28,189 nt of DNA from Phycisphaeraceae bacterium (GCA_020850375.1 JADZET010000200.1:1-28189); one strand, 5' to 3'. Positions 15,022 through 24,230 are shown, numbered from the stretch's first letter. Made by a program: numbers and translations. The notes: a model not told the origin generated them from the letters alone.

Positions 15022-16776
15022 TTATTCGGTTTCCTCTTCCATGGCCATGACGCCCTCTTCCTGGGCGGTCGAGGCGATCTCCTCCAAGGTGGTCTGGCCG
15101 TCGAGGATCTTCAGCCGGCCGTCACCGAGCAGGTTGCGCATGCCCGAGTTCAACGCCGCCTGTCGGATCTGGTTCAAGGGGGCGCGGGTAAAGGCCAGCT
15201 CCCGGATCTCGTTGTTCATGATCATCAGTTCGTAGATGCCGCGTCGGCCCTTGTAGCCGGTGTGGTTGCATTCGGAGCAACCGACGGCCTTGTAGATGGT
15301 CTTGCCCTCGAGGTCCTCGGGCTTGATGCCCAGCAGGCGCATGAGCCGCCGGTTGGGCTCGGTGTCGGGCTGCTTGCACTTGGGGCAGAGGATGCGGACC
15401 AGACGCTGGGCCAGGACGGCCTGGATGGAGCTGGCCACCAGGAAGGGCTTGGTGCCCATGTCGATCAGGCGCGTGATGGCCGAGGGGGCGTCGTTGGTGT
15501 GCAGGGTGGAGAAGACCAGGTGGCCGGTCAGGGCGGCCTGGATGGCGACCTCGGCCACTTCCTTATCGCGGATTTCGCCGACGAGGATGATGTTCGGCGC
15601 CTGGCGGAGCATGGCGCGGAGGATGTGGGCGAAGGTCAGGCCGATGGTCGTGTTGACCTGGCACTGGTTGATGCCCTTGAAGGAGAATTCGACGGGGTCC
15701 TCGGCCGTGATGATCTTCTTGTCCGGCCGGTTGAGCACGTCCAGGGCGGTGTAGAGCGTGGTGGTCTTGCCCGAGCCGGTCGGGCCGGTGACCAGGAAGA
15801 TGCCGTTGGGCCGGCGGATGATGGTCTCGAAGGTCTGCCGGGTGTCGTCGCGCATGCCCAGGTTGGACAGACCGATGCGGGCCGACTCGGGGCGCAGGAT
15901 ACGCAGGACGATGCTCTCGCCGTGGTAGGTCGGGCAGGCCGAGACGCGGAAGTCGATGGTCTGGTCGCCGACCTTCTTCTTGATGCGGCCGTCCTGGGGG
16001 ATCCGCTTCTCCTCGACCTTCATGCCGGACATGATCTTGAAGCGTGCGGTCAGGGCGGGCTGGATGCGCTTGGGCAGACGGTCGCGCTCCTGGCAGACGC
16101 CGTCGACGCGGTAGCGCAGACGGACGCGGTCAGCGAAGGGCTCGATGTGGATGTCGCTGGCCCTCCCGAGCACAGCCTCGTTGATGATCTGGTTGGCGAG
16201 CTTGATGATCGGGGCCTGGTCGCCGGCGGCGCCGGGGGCGTCCATGTCGATCGAGACGTCCATGGTCGCGCCGACGCTCATCTCCTCGGCCGACACGTCC
16301 ATGCTCATCTCGCGGACGGCCTTGTCGATGCTGGCCCGCGACTCCGAGAGCAGGCCGTCGAGGTAGGCCTTGATCTGGCCCTTGGACGAGACGGCCATGG
16401 TGATCTCCATGTTCACGCGGAACCGGAGGTTGTCCATGGTCTCGAGGTCGTTCGGGTCGTGGACGACGACCTTGAGCTTGTTTCCGTCCTTCTTGAGCGG
16501 CAGGACGAGGAACTTCTTGATGAAGTCCATCGGCAGCAGCTCCATGGCCGCCTTGTCCACCACGTTGGGCTGAGTCAGGTCGATGTAGTCGAGCTCGAAC
16601 TGCTCGGCCAGGGCCTGAGCGACGTCGTCCTCGGTGCAGTACTTGAGCTCGACGAGGGCCTCGCCGATGCGTTGGCGCGACCCCTTGGCCACGCGCAGGG
16701 CCTCGTGGACCTGCTGGTCGTTGAGCTTGCCGGATATACGCAGTAGTTCGCCGATCTTGCGACGCTTGCGGGCCAT
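15022..16776 (-). CDS. pilB: Second assembly ATPase, PilB/GspE family, with MshEN-like N-terminus
   Basis: The 584-residue protein carries two MshEN-like repeats at the very N-terminus, KIGELLRISGKLNDQQVHEA (7-26) and RIGEALVELKYCTEDDVAQA (36-55). Next come Walker A GPTGSGKTT (331-339), the Asp box TAEDPVEF (357-364), Walker B NIILVGEIRD (395-404), the His box LVFSTLHTND (420-429), and zinc cysteines C464, C467, C500 and C503. The usual D-P-D before Walker B is A-P-N here (393-395). An acidic/Met-rich insert (about 155-185) separates the N-terminal and N2 domains. The ORF extends to 16938, but ATG 16776 has GAGGTG just upstream and gives the family N-terminus. It is the first gene after the promoter at 16877-16905. 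Two PilB-type paralogs in one locus suggest two extension modes or two substrates. Confidence 0.93.
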   Translation of the reverse strand: MARKRRKIGELLRISGKLNDQQVHEALRVAKGSRQRIGEALVELKYCTEDDVAQALAEQFELDYIDLTQPNVVDKAAMELLPMDFIKKFLVLPLKKDGNKLKVVVHDPNDLETMDNLRFRVNMEITMAVSSKGQIKAYLDGLLSESRASIDKAVREMSMDVSAEEMSVGATMDVSIDMDAPGAAGDQAPIIKLANQIINEAVLGRASDIHIEPFADRVRLRYRVDGVCQERDRLPKRIQPALTARFKIMSGMKVEEKRIPQDGRIKKKVGDQTIDFRVSACPTYHGESIVLRILRPESARIGLSNLGMRDDTRQTFETIIRRPNGIFLVTGPTGSGKTTTLYTALDVLNRPDKKIITAEDPVEFSFKGINQCQVNTTIGLTFAHILRAMLRQAPNIILVGEIRDKEVAEVAIQAALTGHLVFSTLHTNDAPSAITRLIDMGTKPFLVASSIQAVLAQRLVRILCPKCKQPDTEPNRRLMRLLGIKPEDLEGKTIYKAVGCSECNHTGYKGRRGIYELMIMNNEIRELAFTRAPLNQIRQAALNSGMRNLLGDGRLKILDGQTTLEEIASTAQEEGVMAMEEETE

Positions 16777-17082
16777 GGACACCTCGGTTTGGACGGTTGG
16801 CCAGGCGTGGCGGGGGGCGACGGTCGTGGTTAGACCGAGCCCCAGCCGGGGGGGAGCCTCGGGGCTTTGATGCTGAATTATGAAGCTGTTGCGGTCGAAA
16901 GACAACCGGCCCGGCCGACCGAAACAAAAAAAATACACCCCGGCCGGGTTTCGGCCGCTTGGCCACGAAGAATTTCGGGGAAAAACCGGGCGAGGCGGGG
17001 CACCGGACCCGCGGTGTCTATACCATGGCCTGCCGAGTCATGGCGGGCCGGATCGTCCGCCACAGCCAGGAGGTACATGCAT
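16777..17082. other. 306-base divergent intergenic region
   Basis: This region separates the minus-strand pilB-type gene from the plus-strand TSUP gene. It contains the pilB promoter (16877-16905), a possible 5' leader hairpin (AGCCCC at 16838-16843 pairing with GGGGCT at 16861-16866) and the AGGAGG ribosome-binding site of the TSUP gene (17068-17073). A short inverted pair CGGCCG-GGTTT-CGGCCG lies near 16941-16957. I could not find a convincing plus-strand promoter for the TSUP gene. No coding region is supported. Confidence 0.7.
16877..16905 (-). promoter_or_regulatory. Sigma70-type promoter for the pilB-pilT unit
   Basis: On the minus strand, TTGTCT (16905-16900) and CATAAT (16882-16877) are separated by exactly 17 bases. 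They match the -35 and -10 consensus at 4 of 6 and 5 of 6 positions. Transcription would start near 16870 and leave a leader of about 94 bases before ATG 16776. The expected start is followed at once by a possible 6-bp hairpin (16838-16866). Confidence 0.6.
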
Positions 17083-17613
17083 ATGGGCTTTTGGATTGGT
17101 CTGTTGCTGGTGGGTCTGGGCGTGGGAGTGGCCGGTGGGATGCTGGGCATCGGGGGAGGGGTGATCATCATCCCCACGCTGGTCCTGCTGTTCGGCTTCA
17201 ATCATCTGCAGGCGGCCGGGACGAGCCTGGCGATGTTCTCGCTGCCGATCGGGCTGTTCGCCTTCCTGACCTACTACCGGGCGGGCCACGTCAACCTGCC
17301 CATGGCGGGTGTTCTGGCCCTGGGTTTCGCCGCCGGCGCGTGGCTGGGGGCGTTGATGGTCGGCTGGGGCTGGATCCCCGAGGCGGTCCTGCGGCGGCTG
17401 TTCGCCTGCTTCATGGTCTACGTGGCGATGAACATGCTCTTCCGCAGCGACGCACGGGTCTGGGCGGCGTTGGCCACGGTGGTCATCGTGGCCTCCGCGA
17501 CGGCGGTTTACATGTTCTGTCGTCTGATGGGCCGGCAGTGGGAGCGGCAGAGCGCGGTGTCCGTCTTCCGTGAACGAGCGGCCCGCCCGATGGCGTACGA
17601 TTTCGAGATCTGA
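17083..17613 (+). CDS. Half-length TSUP (TauE/SafE-like) membrane protein
   Basis: The 176-residue protein is almost entirely hydrophobic, with about five membrane segments (about 3-35, 44-66, 73-96, 100-118 and 124-146). The N-terminal VGLGVGVAGGMLGIGGGVII is the Gly-rich signature of the TSUP family, whose members export sulfite, sulfonates or related anions. Full TSUP proteins have about 250 residues made of two such halves; this one holds only one half and ends in a short polar tail. AGGAGG at 17068-17073 lies 9 bases before ATG 17083 and only 3 before ATG 17077, so the second ATG is preferred. The frame is intact, so it is not an obvious pseudogene. It precedes a SulP gene by 88 bases in the same direction, which suggests a shared role in sulfur oxyanion transport. 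Substrate is inference. Confidence 0.8.
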   Translation: MGFWIGLLLVGLGVGVAGGMLGIGGGVIIIPTLVLLFGFNHLQAAGTSLAMFSLPIGLFAFLTYYRAGHVNLPMAGVLALGFAAGAWLGALMVGWGWIPEAVLRRLFACFMVYVAMNMLFRSDARVWAALATVVIVASATAVYMFCRLMGRQWERQSAVSVFRERAARPMAYDFEI

Positions 17614-17701
17614 GCCACGACGCTCATGCCGGGGCTGCCCGCCGAAGCGGACCCACGACGGGTCGGCGACGGCCACGCAACAGAACCAGAAGCACAAAGT
17701 C

Positions 17702-19504
17702 ATGGCCCTGGACCTGATGCAATTCGCCCAGCCCTTCATGCCGCCGATTCGCACGGTTCGCCGCTACAAGATTGCCGACCTGCCCGCGGACCTGGTTGCC
17801 GGGCTGACCGTGTCCGTGGTGGACCTGCCGCAATCGATGGCCTTTGCGCTGATCGCCGGTGTCCCGCCGGTGTACGGCATCTACTGCGCGATATTCCTGG
17901 CCTTCCTGGGCGCGCTGTTCACGTCCAGCAGGTTCCTTTCCAACGGGCCGACCAACACACAATCGCTATTGATCGCGGCGGTCGTCTCGCGGGTCTACGG
18001 CGTGCACGACATGCACTACGTGTACCTGGTGGTGGCCCTGGCGCTGCTCAAGGGCCTGATCCAGCTCGTGTTCGCCGCGGCGCGCATGGGTGGGCTGGTG
18101 CGTTATGTCAGCAACAGCGTCATGATCGGATTCACCGCCGGCGCCGGCGTGCTGATCTTCCTGGAGCAGATGCCAGGTTTCCTGGGCATCCCCGTGGTGC
18201 GTGCGACGAACGAGTGGCCCGGCGTCATTGGCATGGTGACGCGCCTCGGCCCGCATCTGAGCGAGATCAACCCCAGGGCGGTGGGCATCGGCGTGCTGGC
18301 GCTGGTGCTGGTCATCGGGGCCAGACGCTTATCCCACAAGCTCCCGGGCGCCCTGCTGGCCGTGGTGATCGCCTCGGCGATGGTCTGGGCGATGGGATGG
18401 ACCGAGAACGATCTGCGGATCGTCGGTGAGCTGCCGCGCGGCCTGCCGAGTTTCCAATTCCCGCACATCGGTTTCGGCGGTGGCGAGCAGAGGATTTCCT
18501 GGAACGAGGTCGAGGCGATGCTCGGCGGCGCTCTGGCCTTGGCGCTGCTGGGCATGCTCGAATCAGTGGCCATCGCCAAATCAATCGCGGTCCGCACCGG
18601 ACAACGGATCAGCGCCAATCAGGAGTTTTTTGGCCAGGGGTTCGCCAACGTTGCCGGCAGTTTTTTCATGTGCATGCCCGGGTCCGGCAGCTTCTCACGC
18701 ACCGCGCTGCAATATGCCGTCGGCGCCCGCACGCGGATGGCCAGCGTCGCCTGTGCCGTGTTCAACGCCGCCATCTTCCTCGCCCTGGCCGGTCCGGCGC
18801 GCTACATCCCCCTGGCCAGTCTCGCCGCCATCCTCTTCATAGTCGCCTTCATGCTCGTGGATTGGCACAGCATCGCCCGCATCGCGCGCACCAGCCGGTC
18901 TGACACCGCCGTCTGTCTTATCACCTTCGCTTCGGCGCTGACCATGCCGCTGACCTACGCGATCTACGTGGGCATCTTCCTGAACATCGCGCTCTACCTG
19001 AATCGTGCCAGCCAGTTGCACATCGCGGAGATGGTCGTCACCCACGGCGGGCCGTTCATCGAGCGGCCCATCCAGACCGCTAGCGGCAGCCGGAACGTCA
19101 TGTTCCTTCAGGTCGAGGGGGACCTGTTCTTCGGCGTGGCCGACGAGCTGGGCGATCGCCTCCGCGATGCCGCTACGCCGGGCGTGAGAGTGATTATCCT
19201 TCGCCTCAAACGCACCCACTCGATCGACATCACCGTCCTGCACACCATCGAACAGTTCCACCGCGACATGCGGGCGCGCGGCGTCGAGCTGGTGTTGTGC
19301 GGACTCAGGCCCGAGCTGCTCCGCAAGATCCGGGCCTACGGGCTCGACGAGCAGATCGGTCCGGACAACATCTTCGAGGCCGGCTCGGGCATCTTCGCCA
19401 GCGCCCGACGCGCCATCGCCCGTGCCAGCGTCCTGGTGGGCGAGGCGATTGATGCCGACGACATCGGCCTGGATGACGACGAGTCGTTTGCGTACGAGAT
19501 CTGA
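17702..19504 (+). CDS. SulP family anion permease with STAS domain
   Basis: The 600-residue inner-membrane transporter has the family length. The N-terminal part (about 24-435) holds some 12-14 membrane segments. Near its start lie the SulP landmarks [20 protein letters not shown] and GIY (39-61) and the phospho/anion site SNGPTN (80-85). The C-terminal STAS domain is at about 465-562, with [14 protein letters not shown] (505-518) at the regulatory serine position. SulP proteins take up sulfate, bicarbonate or other anions by proton or sodium symport. No carbonic anhydrase is nearby; the TSUP neighbour favours a sulfur oxyanion. The start at 17702 matches the family N-terminus, but the Shine-Dalgarno is poor (AGAAG). 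An upstream in-frame start at 17570 overlaps the TSUP gene and is less likely. Confidence 0.93.
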   Translation: MALDLMQFAQPFMPPIRTVRRYKIADLPADLVAGLTVSVVDLPQSMAFALIAGVPPVYGIYCAIFLAFLGALFTSSRFLSNGPTNTQSLLIAAVVSRVYGVHDMHYVYLVVALALLKGLIQLVFAAARMGGLVRYVSNSVMIGFTAGAGVLIFLEQMPGFLGIPVVRATNEWPGVIGMVTRLGPHLSEINPRAVGIGVLALVLVIGARRLSHKLPGALLAVVIASAMVWAMGWTENDLRIVGELPRGLPSFQFPHIGFGGGEQRISWNEVEAMLGGALALALLGMLESVAIAKSIAVRTGQRISANQEFFGQGFANVAGSFFMCMPGSGSFSRTALQYAVGARTRMASVACAVFNAAIFLALAGPARYIPLASLAAILFIVAFMLVDWHSIARIARTSRSDTAVCLITFASALTMPLTYAIYVGIFLNIALYLNRASQLHIAEMVVTHGGPFIERPIQTASGSRNVMFLQVEGDLFFGVADELGDRLRDAATPGVRVIILRLKRTHSIDITVLHTIEQFHRDMRARGVELVLCGLRPELLRKIRAYGLDEQIGPDNIFEAGSGIFASARRAIARASVLVGEAIDADDIGLDDDESFAYEI

Positions 19505-19528
19505 GCCCGGCGCCCCGTGCCCCGCCGC

Positions 19529-20569
<1,041 letters not shown>

Positions 20570-20662
20570 GGAAGAACCTCCAGGAGAAAGTTGGCCCAAC
20601 AGAACATCAGGAACCGTCGATCCGCAGGACGACAGTTTGGCGAGGTTGACGCGGAATCGCAA

Positions 20663-22582
20663 CTAATGACCAGCCGGCACCGATGCCGCCAGTTCGAGCA
20701 TCCTCGACCGCAGCTCCTGGGCGATCTGTTCGTTGCTCATCTCGGGTCCGGGCGTGAAGGGGCGGCCGAAGAGGACCGTGGTGCGGCTGGGCAGGAGAAA
20801 ATGACTGAGCATCGAGTGCGTGCGGGGCGTGCCGTCGATCCAGGCCGGCACGATCGGCGCGCCCGACCGGCGGGCGATCAGCCCCACGCCCGGCTCGAAC
20901 TCGCCGAGCACGCGGTGGTCCCGTTGCAGCCGCCCTTCGGGGAAGATGCCCACCGGCTCACCGTCCTCCAGGGCGGTGACGATCCGGCGGATGGCCGTGC
21001 GGTCCGAGTCGTTCAGGGCCAGCGTGATCGGCCGGAACGCTTTCCAGAGTGGGCCGAGGCAGCCGAACAGGTACGCCTCGAGCATCACCCAGCGGACCGG
21101 ACGCGGCGAGGCTGCCTGGAGCACAAAGCCGTCGAGGCCGGTGGTGTGATTGGCCGCGAGGATGAATGGCCCTTGCTTGGGCAGATGGTGCCGGCCGACC
21201 CAGCGCAGGCGATGCCAGACCAGGCAGTAGAGTCGGCCGAGCCGCCAGTAGACATTGGCGCTGACACTGGGCATCGGGCCGCGCCCGAGCTCCCGGCACA
21301 GGCCCACGCCCCCCACGACCGCCAGCAGCCCCGCCAAGGGGTACATCGCCAGGATCGTCCAGCGGTCGGCGTCGGAAGGAAGCTGCCAGATGACCAGGTT
21401 GACCGCCACGGCCGAGGTGGTGGTCAGCACCTCGCGCACGCCGAAGACGCGCCCCCGCACGTGGTCCGGCGCCAGCGACTGCATCAGCGTGGCCACCACG
21501 ATCATCGCCACGTTCCCGAAGAATCCCGTCACGAACGACAGCGCCAGCCCCAGCTCGAATGACGGATTGACCGCCATGGCCAGGAAGCAGACGCCGGTGA
21601 CGGCCAGTCCCGCCATCGCGGTCCAGGACGACTCTCGCCGTGTGTTGATCCACGCCACCACCAGCGAGGAGCTGAGCATGCCGAAGCCCGTCGCCGCCCC
21701 GAGGTAGGCGATGTGGCTCTCGATGCCGCTGTCGGGGATGCCGTAGCGTTGCTTGCACAATGCCGCCAGAGAGGCCATGAAGACCTGCGCCGCCGCCCAG
21801 AAGAGGATCGTCAGGCTCACCAGCTCGACCAGCGACCGGCGGTGATGAATATACTTCGCTCCCTCGACCATCCGTCGCCACTGGCTGACCCGTCTCGTCG
21901 CGACCTGCGGGTGCGCCCGCACGCTCATGAAGGCGAAGAATGTGCCCGAGATCATGTACAGGCCGACGCCGAATCCCAACCCCGCCTTGAGTGACCAGTA
22001 CCCGATCATCCAGCCGCCGACGAGCAGCCCGATCAGCGACGAGATCACCGCGATGCCCAGGATCACCGCATTGGCCGCCTGCAGGTGCCGGCCCGGCACG
22101 ACCTGCGGCACCATGGCGTTGCGCGTGGGCGTGAAAACCGCCGCGAAGCAGCCGACGGCCAGGACCAGCCCATAGACCTTCCAGTGGTGCTCCGGCCCCA
22201 GGGCCATGACCGTCCCGGCCGGCACCAGCAGCAGCCCCCACAGCAGCAGGAGCCCCCGCGACTCGTCGCACGCGAGCATGATCCACTTGCGAGGCAGCGT
22301 GTCGGCCAGCCAGCCGCCCAGCGGAGAGATGAAAAGATAGGGCAGAAAGAAGAAGAACGAGATCCCCGCCTGCACGCTTGACGCCTGCACCCCCGGAAGG
22401 CTCATGCCCAGGAGCGACCAGCCCGCGAGCTGGATCAACCGGTCGCCGAAGCCCGAGGCGGCGACGCTCGTCCACATCAGCGTGAAGCTGACGTTGCGCC
22501 ACAGCGCCCCGGTGTCCCGCGGTCCGGCGGGCGTCACGGCGTCAGGCGTCGGTGTGTGGGTCGGTGAGCAGACGTTGGACAT
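20663..22582 (-). CDS. MFS transporter fused to PlsC-type acyltransferase
   Basis: The 639-residue protein has two parts. Residues about 27-430 are an MFS transporter with about 12 helices, including the motif A-like GGWLADTLPRKW (89-100) and the repeat of it near VRGRVFGVRE (375-384). It resembles the lysophospholipid flippase LplT. Residues about 440-635 are a glycerolipid acyltransferase with NHTTGLD (478-484, the NHx4D catalytic motif), FPEGRLQRD (547-555) and IVPAWIDG (577-584). Known LplT-Aas pairs bring lysophospholipids inward and re-acylate them, so the likely job is membrane phospholipid repair or remodelling. No acyl-ACP synthetase domain is attached, so acyl donors must come from elsewhere. 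The ribosome-binding site is weak. The start at 22582 gives a short polar N-terminus before the first helix. Confidence 0.9.
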   Translation of the reverse strand: MSNVCSPTHTPTPDAVTPAGPRDTGALWRNVSFTLMWTSVAASGFGDRLIQLAGWSLLGMSLPGVQASSVQAGISFFFFLPYLFISPLGGWLADTLPRKWIMLACDESRGLLLLWGLLLVPAGTVMALGPEHHWKVYGLVLAVGCFAAVFTPTRNAMVPQVVPGRHLQAANAVILGIAVISSLIGLLVGGWMIGYWSLKAGLGFGVGLYMISGTFFAFMSVRAHPQVATRRVSQWRRMVEGAKYIHHRRSLVELVSLTILFWAAAQVFMASLAALCKQRYGIPDSGIESHIAYLGAATGFGMLSSSLVVAWINTRRESSWTAMAGLAVTGVCFLAMAVNPSFELGLALSFVTGFFGNVAMIVVATLMQSLAPDHVRGRVFGVREVLTTTSAVAVNLVIWQLPSDADRWTILAMYPLAGLLAVVGGVGLCRELGRGPMPSVSANVYWRLGRLYCLVWHRLRWVGRHHLPKQGPFILAANHTTGLDGFVLQAASPRPVRWVMLEAYLFGCLGPLWKAFRPITLALNDSDRTAIRRIVTALEDGEPVGIFPEGRLQRDHRVLGEFEPGVGLIARRSGAPIVPAWIDGTPRTHSMLSHFLLPSRTTVLFGRPFTPGPEMSNEQIAQELRSRMLELAASVPAGH

Positions 22583-22639
22583 GCCCGTGATTCATCCCTG
22601 TGGAAAGCGCCTCGGGCTTACTTCCCATCCACCCACATC

Positions 22640-23134
22640 TCAGAACGGATACAGCAGCATGAACGCCGCCGCCACGATGATCAACAGCGCCGCGACCAGC
22701 CCCAGCAGCAGCGTGATCCGCTGCCCCGATGTCAGTCCGGACGGTTTGTGCGGGCTGACCTTTTCCGCCCGGTGAATGGCCGGCTCGCGTTCGTCCTCCT
22801 GCTCGTGCGGGTCGAACTCACCGGGCCGCATCGGCGCGTGCGGCCGGCTCGGCTCCGGCGCGACGATGGGCGAGCCCATCGGGAGGGTGTCACCCGGGCG
22901 CGTCTTGCGTCCGGTCCGCGGTGATGTGGGCGCCGACGCCTCGGGCTTGCCCGGCGAGGCAGGCCGGTCCGCGCGATCGGGGGCGTCGAGGTTCTTCGGG
23001 TCGCTCAGGCCCAGCGGGTCGGGAATAGAGATCAGCGAACCGCAGTACTTGCACCGGCAGACGCTGCCGGCAAAGCCGGCGTCGACCTTGAGCGTCTTGC
23101 CGCACGAGGGGCAGGGCAGTTCGATCCGTTCCAT
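22640..23134 (-). CDS. Zinc-ribbon protein with C-terminal membrane anchor
   Basis: The 164-residue protein of unknown function opens with a zinc ribbon: CPSC at 8-11 and C26-R-C28-x-x-C31 (FAGSVCRCKYCGSLISIPD). It continues as a low-complexity region rich in Pro, Arg, Asp and Glu (about 40-135) and ends with one hydrophobic helix (about 139-161, ITLLLGLVAALLIIVAAAFM). The ribbon should be cytoplasmic, tethered by the tail. Planctomycetes have many short proteins of this build, with no assigned role that I can name. GGAGAG lies about 10 bases before the ATG. It lies between sppA and the MFS-PlsC gene on the same strand. Confidence 0.75.
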   Translation of the reverse strand: MERIELPCPSCGKTLKVDAGFAGSVCRCKYCGSLISIPDPLGLSDPKNLDAPDRADRPASPGKPEASAPTSPRTGRKTRPGDTLPMGSPIVAPEPSRPHAPMRPGEFDPHEQEDEREPAIHRAEKVSPHKPSGLTSGQRITLLLGLVAALLIIVAAAFMLLYPF

Positions 23135-23195
23135 GCGGCGAGACTCTCCAAGCGGGCGGAATCACCCGGGAGGGGTGACGCCATCGGCCCTGATC

Positions 23196-24230
23196 CTATC
23201 GGATGCCGGGGCTCCACAGATAATAGAACCCCGCCTGCATCCCCGGGGTGTCCGTGAAGTTGAATTGAGCGACGTTGATCTGTGTGCCCTCCGCTCCGGC
23301 CCCGGGCCGTTCCGTCGCGGCGGGGGCGGCCTGCGGCACAACGGCCGGTGCGGCCGCGTACGGCGAGCCGACGTACTGCATCGGCCGGTGGTACATCACC
23401 AGGTTCGCCCGGTCGATGCCCGCTAGGCGAATGGCCTCGTCGTAGGCGTCGTTCAGGTCGCCGGTGCGATCGATCAGCCCGCGATCGGCCGCGTCGGCAC
23501 CGGTGAGGATGCGCCCGTCCGTCAGCGGGGCAAGCTCCTCGGGCGTGAGGTTGGGCCTGGCCGCTCGGACCACGGCCACGAAGTTGGCGTGGAACTCGTC
23601 GACGATCTGCTGGAAGATCTTGCGCTGCTCGTCGCTGAGCGTCGAGAGGGGCGAGCCGGCGTCCTTGTTCGGGCCGGAGGTCACCGCGTCGGCGACGACA
23701 CCTAACCAGTTCAGGGCGGGCTTGACGCTCACGAGCTGGATCAGCACGCCGATCGAGCCCGTGACGCAGGTGGGATAAGCCATGGTCTCGTCGGCCGCAC
23801 AGGCCACGTAGAACCCCCCGGAGGCGGCCGTGTCGGTCAATAGGGCGACCACGGGCTTGCGCGTCTCAGCCTTGAACCGCAGAATCATGCGGTACATCGC
23901 GTCTGAGCCGGCCACCGACCCGCCGGGGCTGTTGATCCGCAGCAGCACCGCCCTGACCCGATCATCCTTGCGGGCGGCCTCGAGCTGCTCATGCAGCAGG
24001 GCCACGGGGTTCTCGCCCCGGCCCAGGAGCTGGGGCTTGTGGGCGTTGTAGATCAGACCGGTGATGTCGATGATCGCCACGTCGTAGCGCGTGGGCCGGT
24101 CGGCTCTCTGGACGATCTTGTGCCGCAGCTCCTGCTCCTGGGGATTGCCGCCGAGGGTGACCGTCACCGGCATGCAGCCGGCCAGCGTCAGGACGATCAA
24201 CGCGGTCAGAATGCGGAGGGTCCGGCTCAT
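23196..24230 (-). CDS. sppA: Signal peptide peptidase SppA family, predicted lipoprotein
   Basis: The 344-residue serine peptidase is of family S49. A signal sequence ends in the lipobox LAGC (16-19), so Cys19 should be lipidated. This is unlike E. coli SppA, which has a membrane helix. Catalytic elements are the nucleophile S137 in TDTAASGGFYVACAA (132-146) and the general base K189 in SGPNKDAGSP (185-194), as in the short B. subtilis-type SppA. NSPGGSVAGS (100-109) and TGSIGV (157-162) are also standard. The C-terminal 50 residues are Ala/Pro-rich and end near FYYLWSPGIR. The family degrades cleaved signal peptides at the membrane. An upstream start at 24269 would bury the signal sequence, so 24230 is preferred. 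The ribosome-binding site is weak. Confidence 0.88.
   Translation of the reverse strand: MSRTLRILTALIVLTLAGCMPVTVTLGGNPQEQELRHKIVQRADRPTRYDVAIIDITGLIYNAHKPQLLGRGENPVALLHEQLEAARKDDRVRAVLLRINSPGGSVAGSDAMYRMILRFKAETRKPVVALLTDTAASGGFYVACAADETMAYPTCVTGSIGVLIQLVSVKPALNWLGVVADAVTSGPNKDAGSPLSTLSDEQRKIFQQIVDEFHANFVAVVRAARPNLTPEELAPLTDGRILTGADAADRGLIDRTGDLNDAYDEAIRLAGIDRANLVMYHRPMQYVGSPYAAAPAVVPQAAPAATERPGAGAEGTQINVAQFNFTDTPGMQAGFYYLWSPGIR

Noticed and set aside
16867..17082. N-terminal extension of the TSUP gene from an upstream in-frame start at 16867
   Set aside because: It would place a polar, Arg-rich segment before the first helix, and AGGAGG at 17068-17073 clearly marks ATG 17083.
20570..20662. 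Separate promoter for the TIM-barrel gene in the 93-base gap
   Set aside because: TTGCGA with CAAACT at 17 bases is too poor a -10 match to support; co-transcription with the MFS-PlsC gene is as likely.
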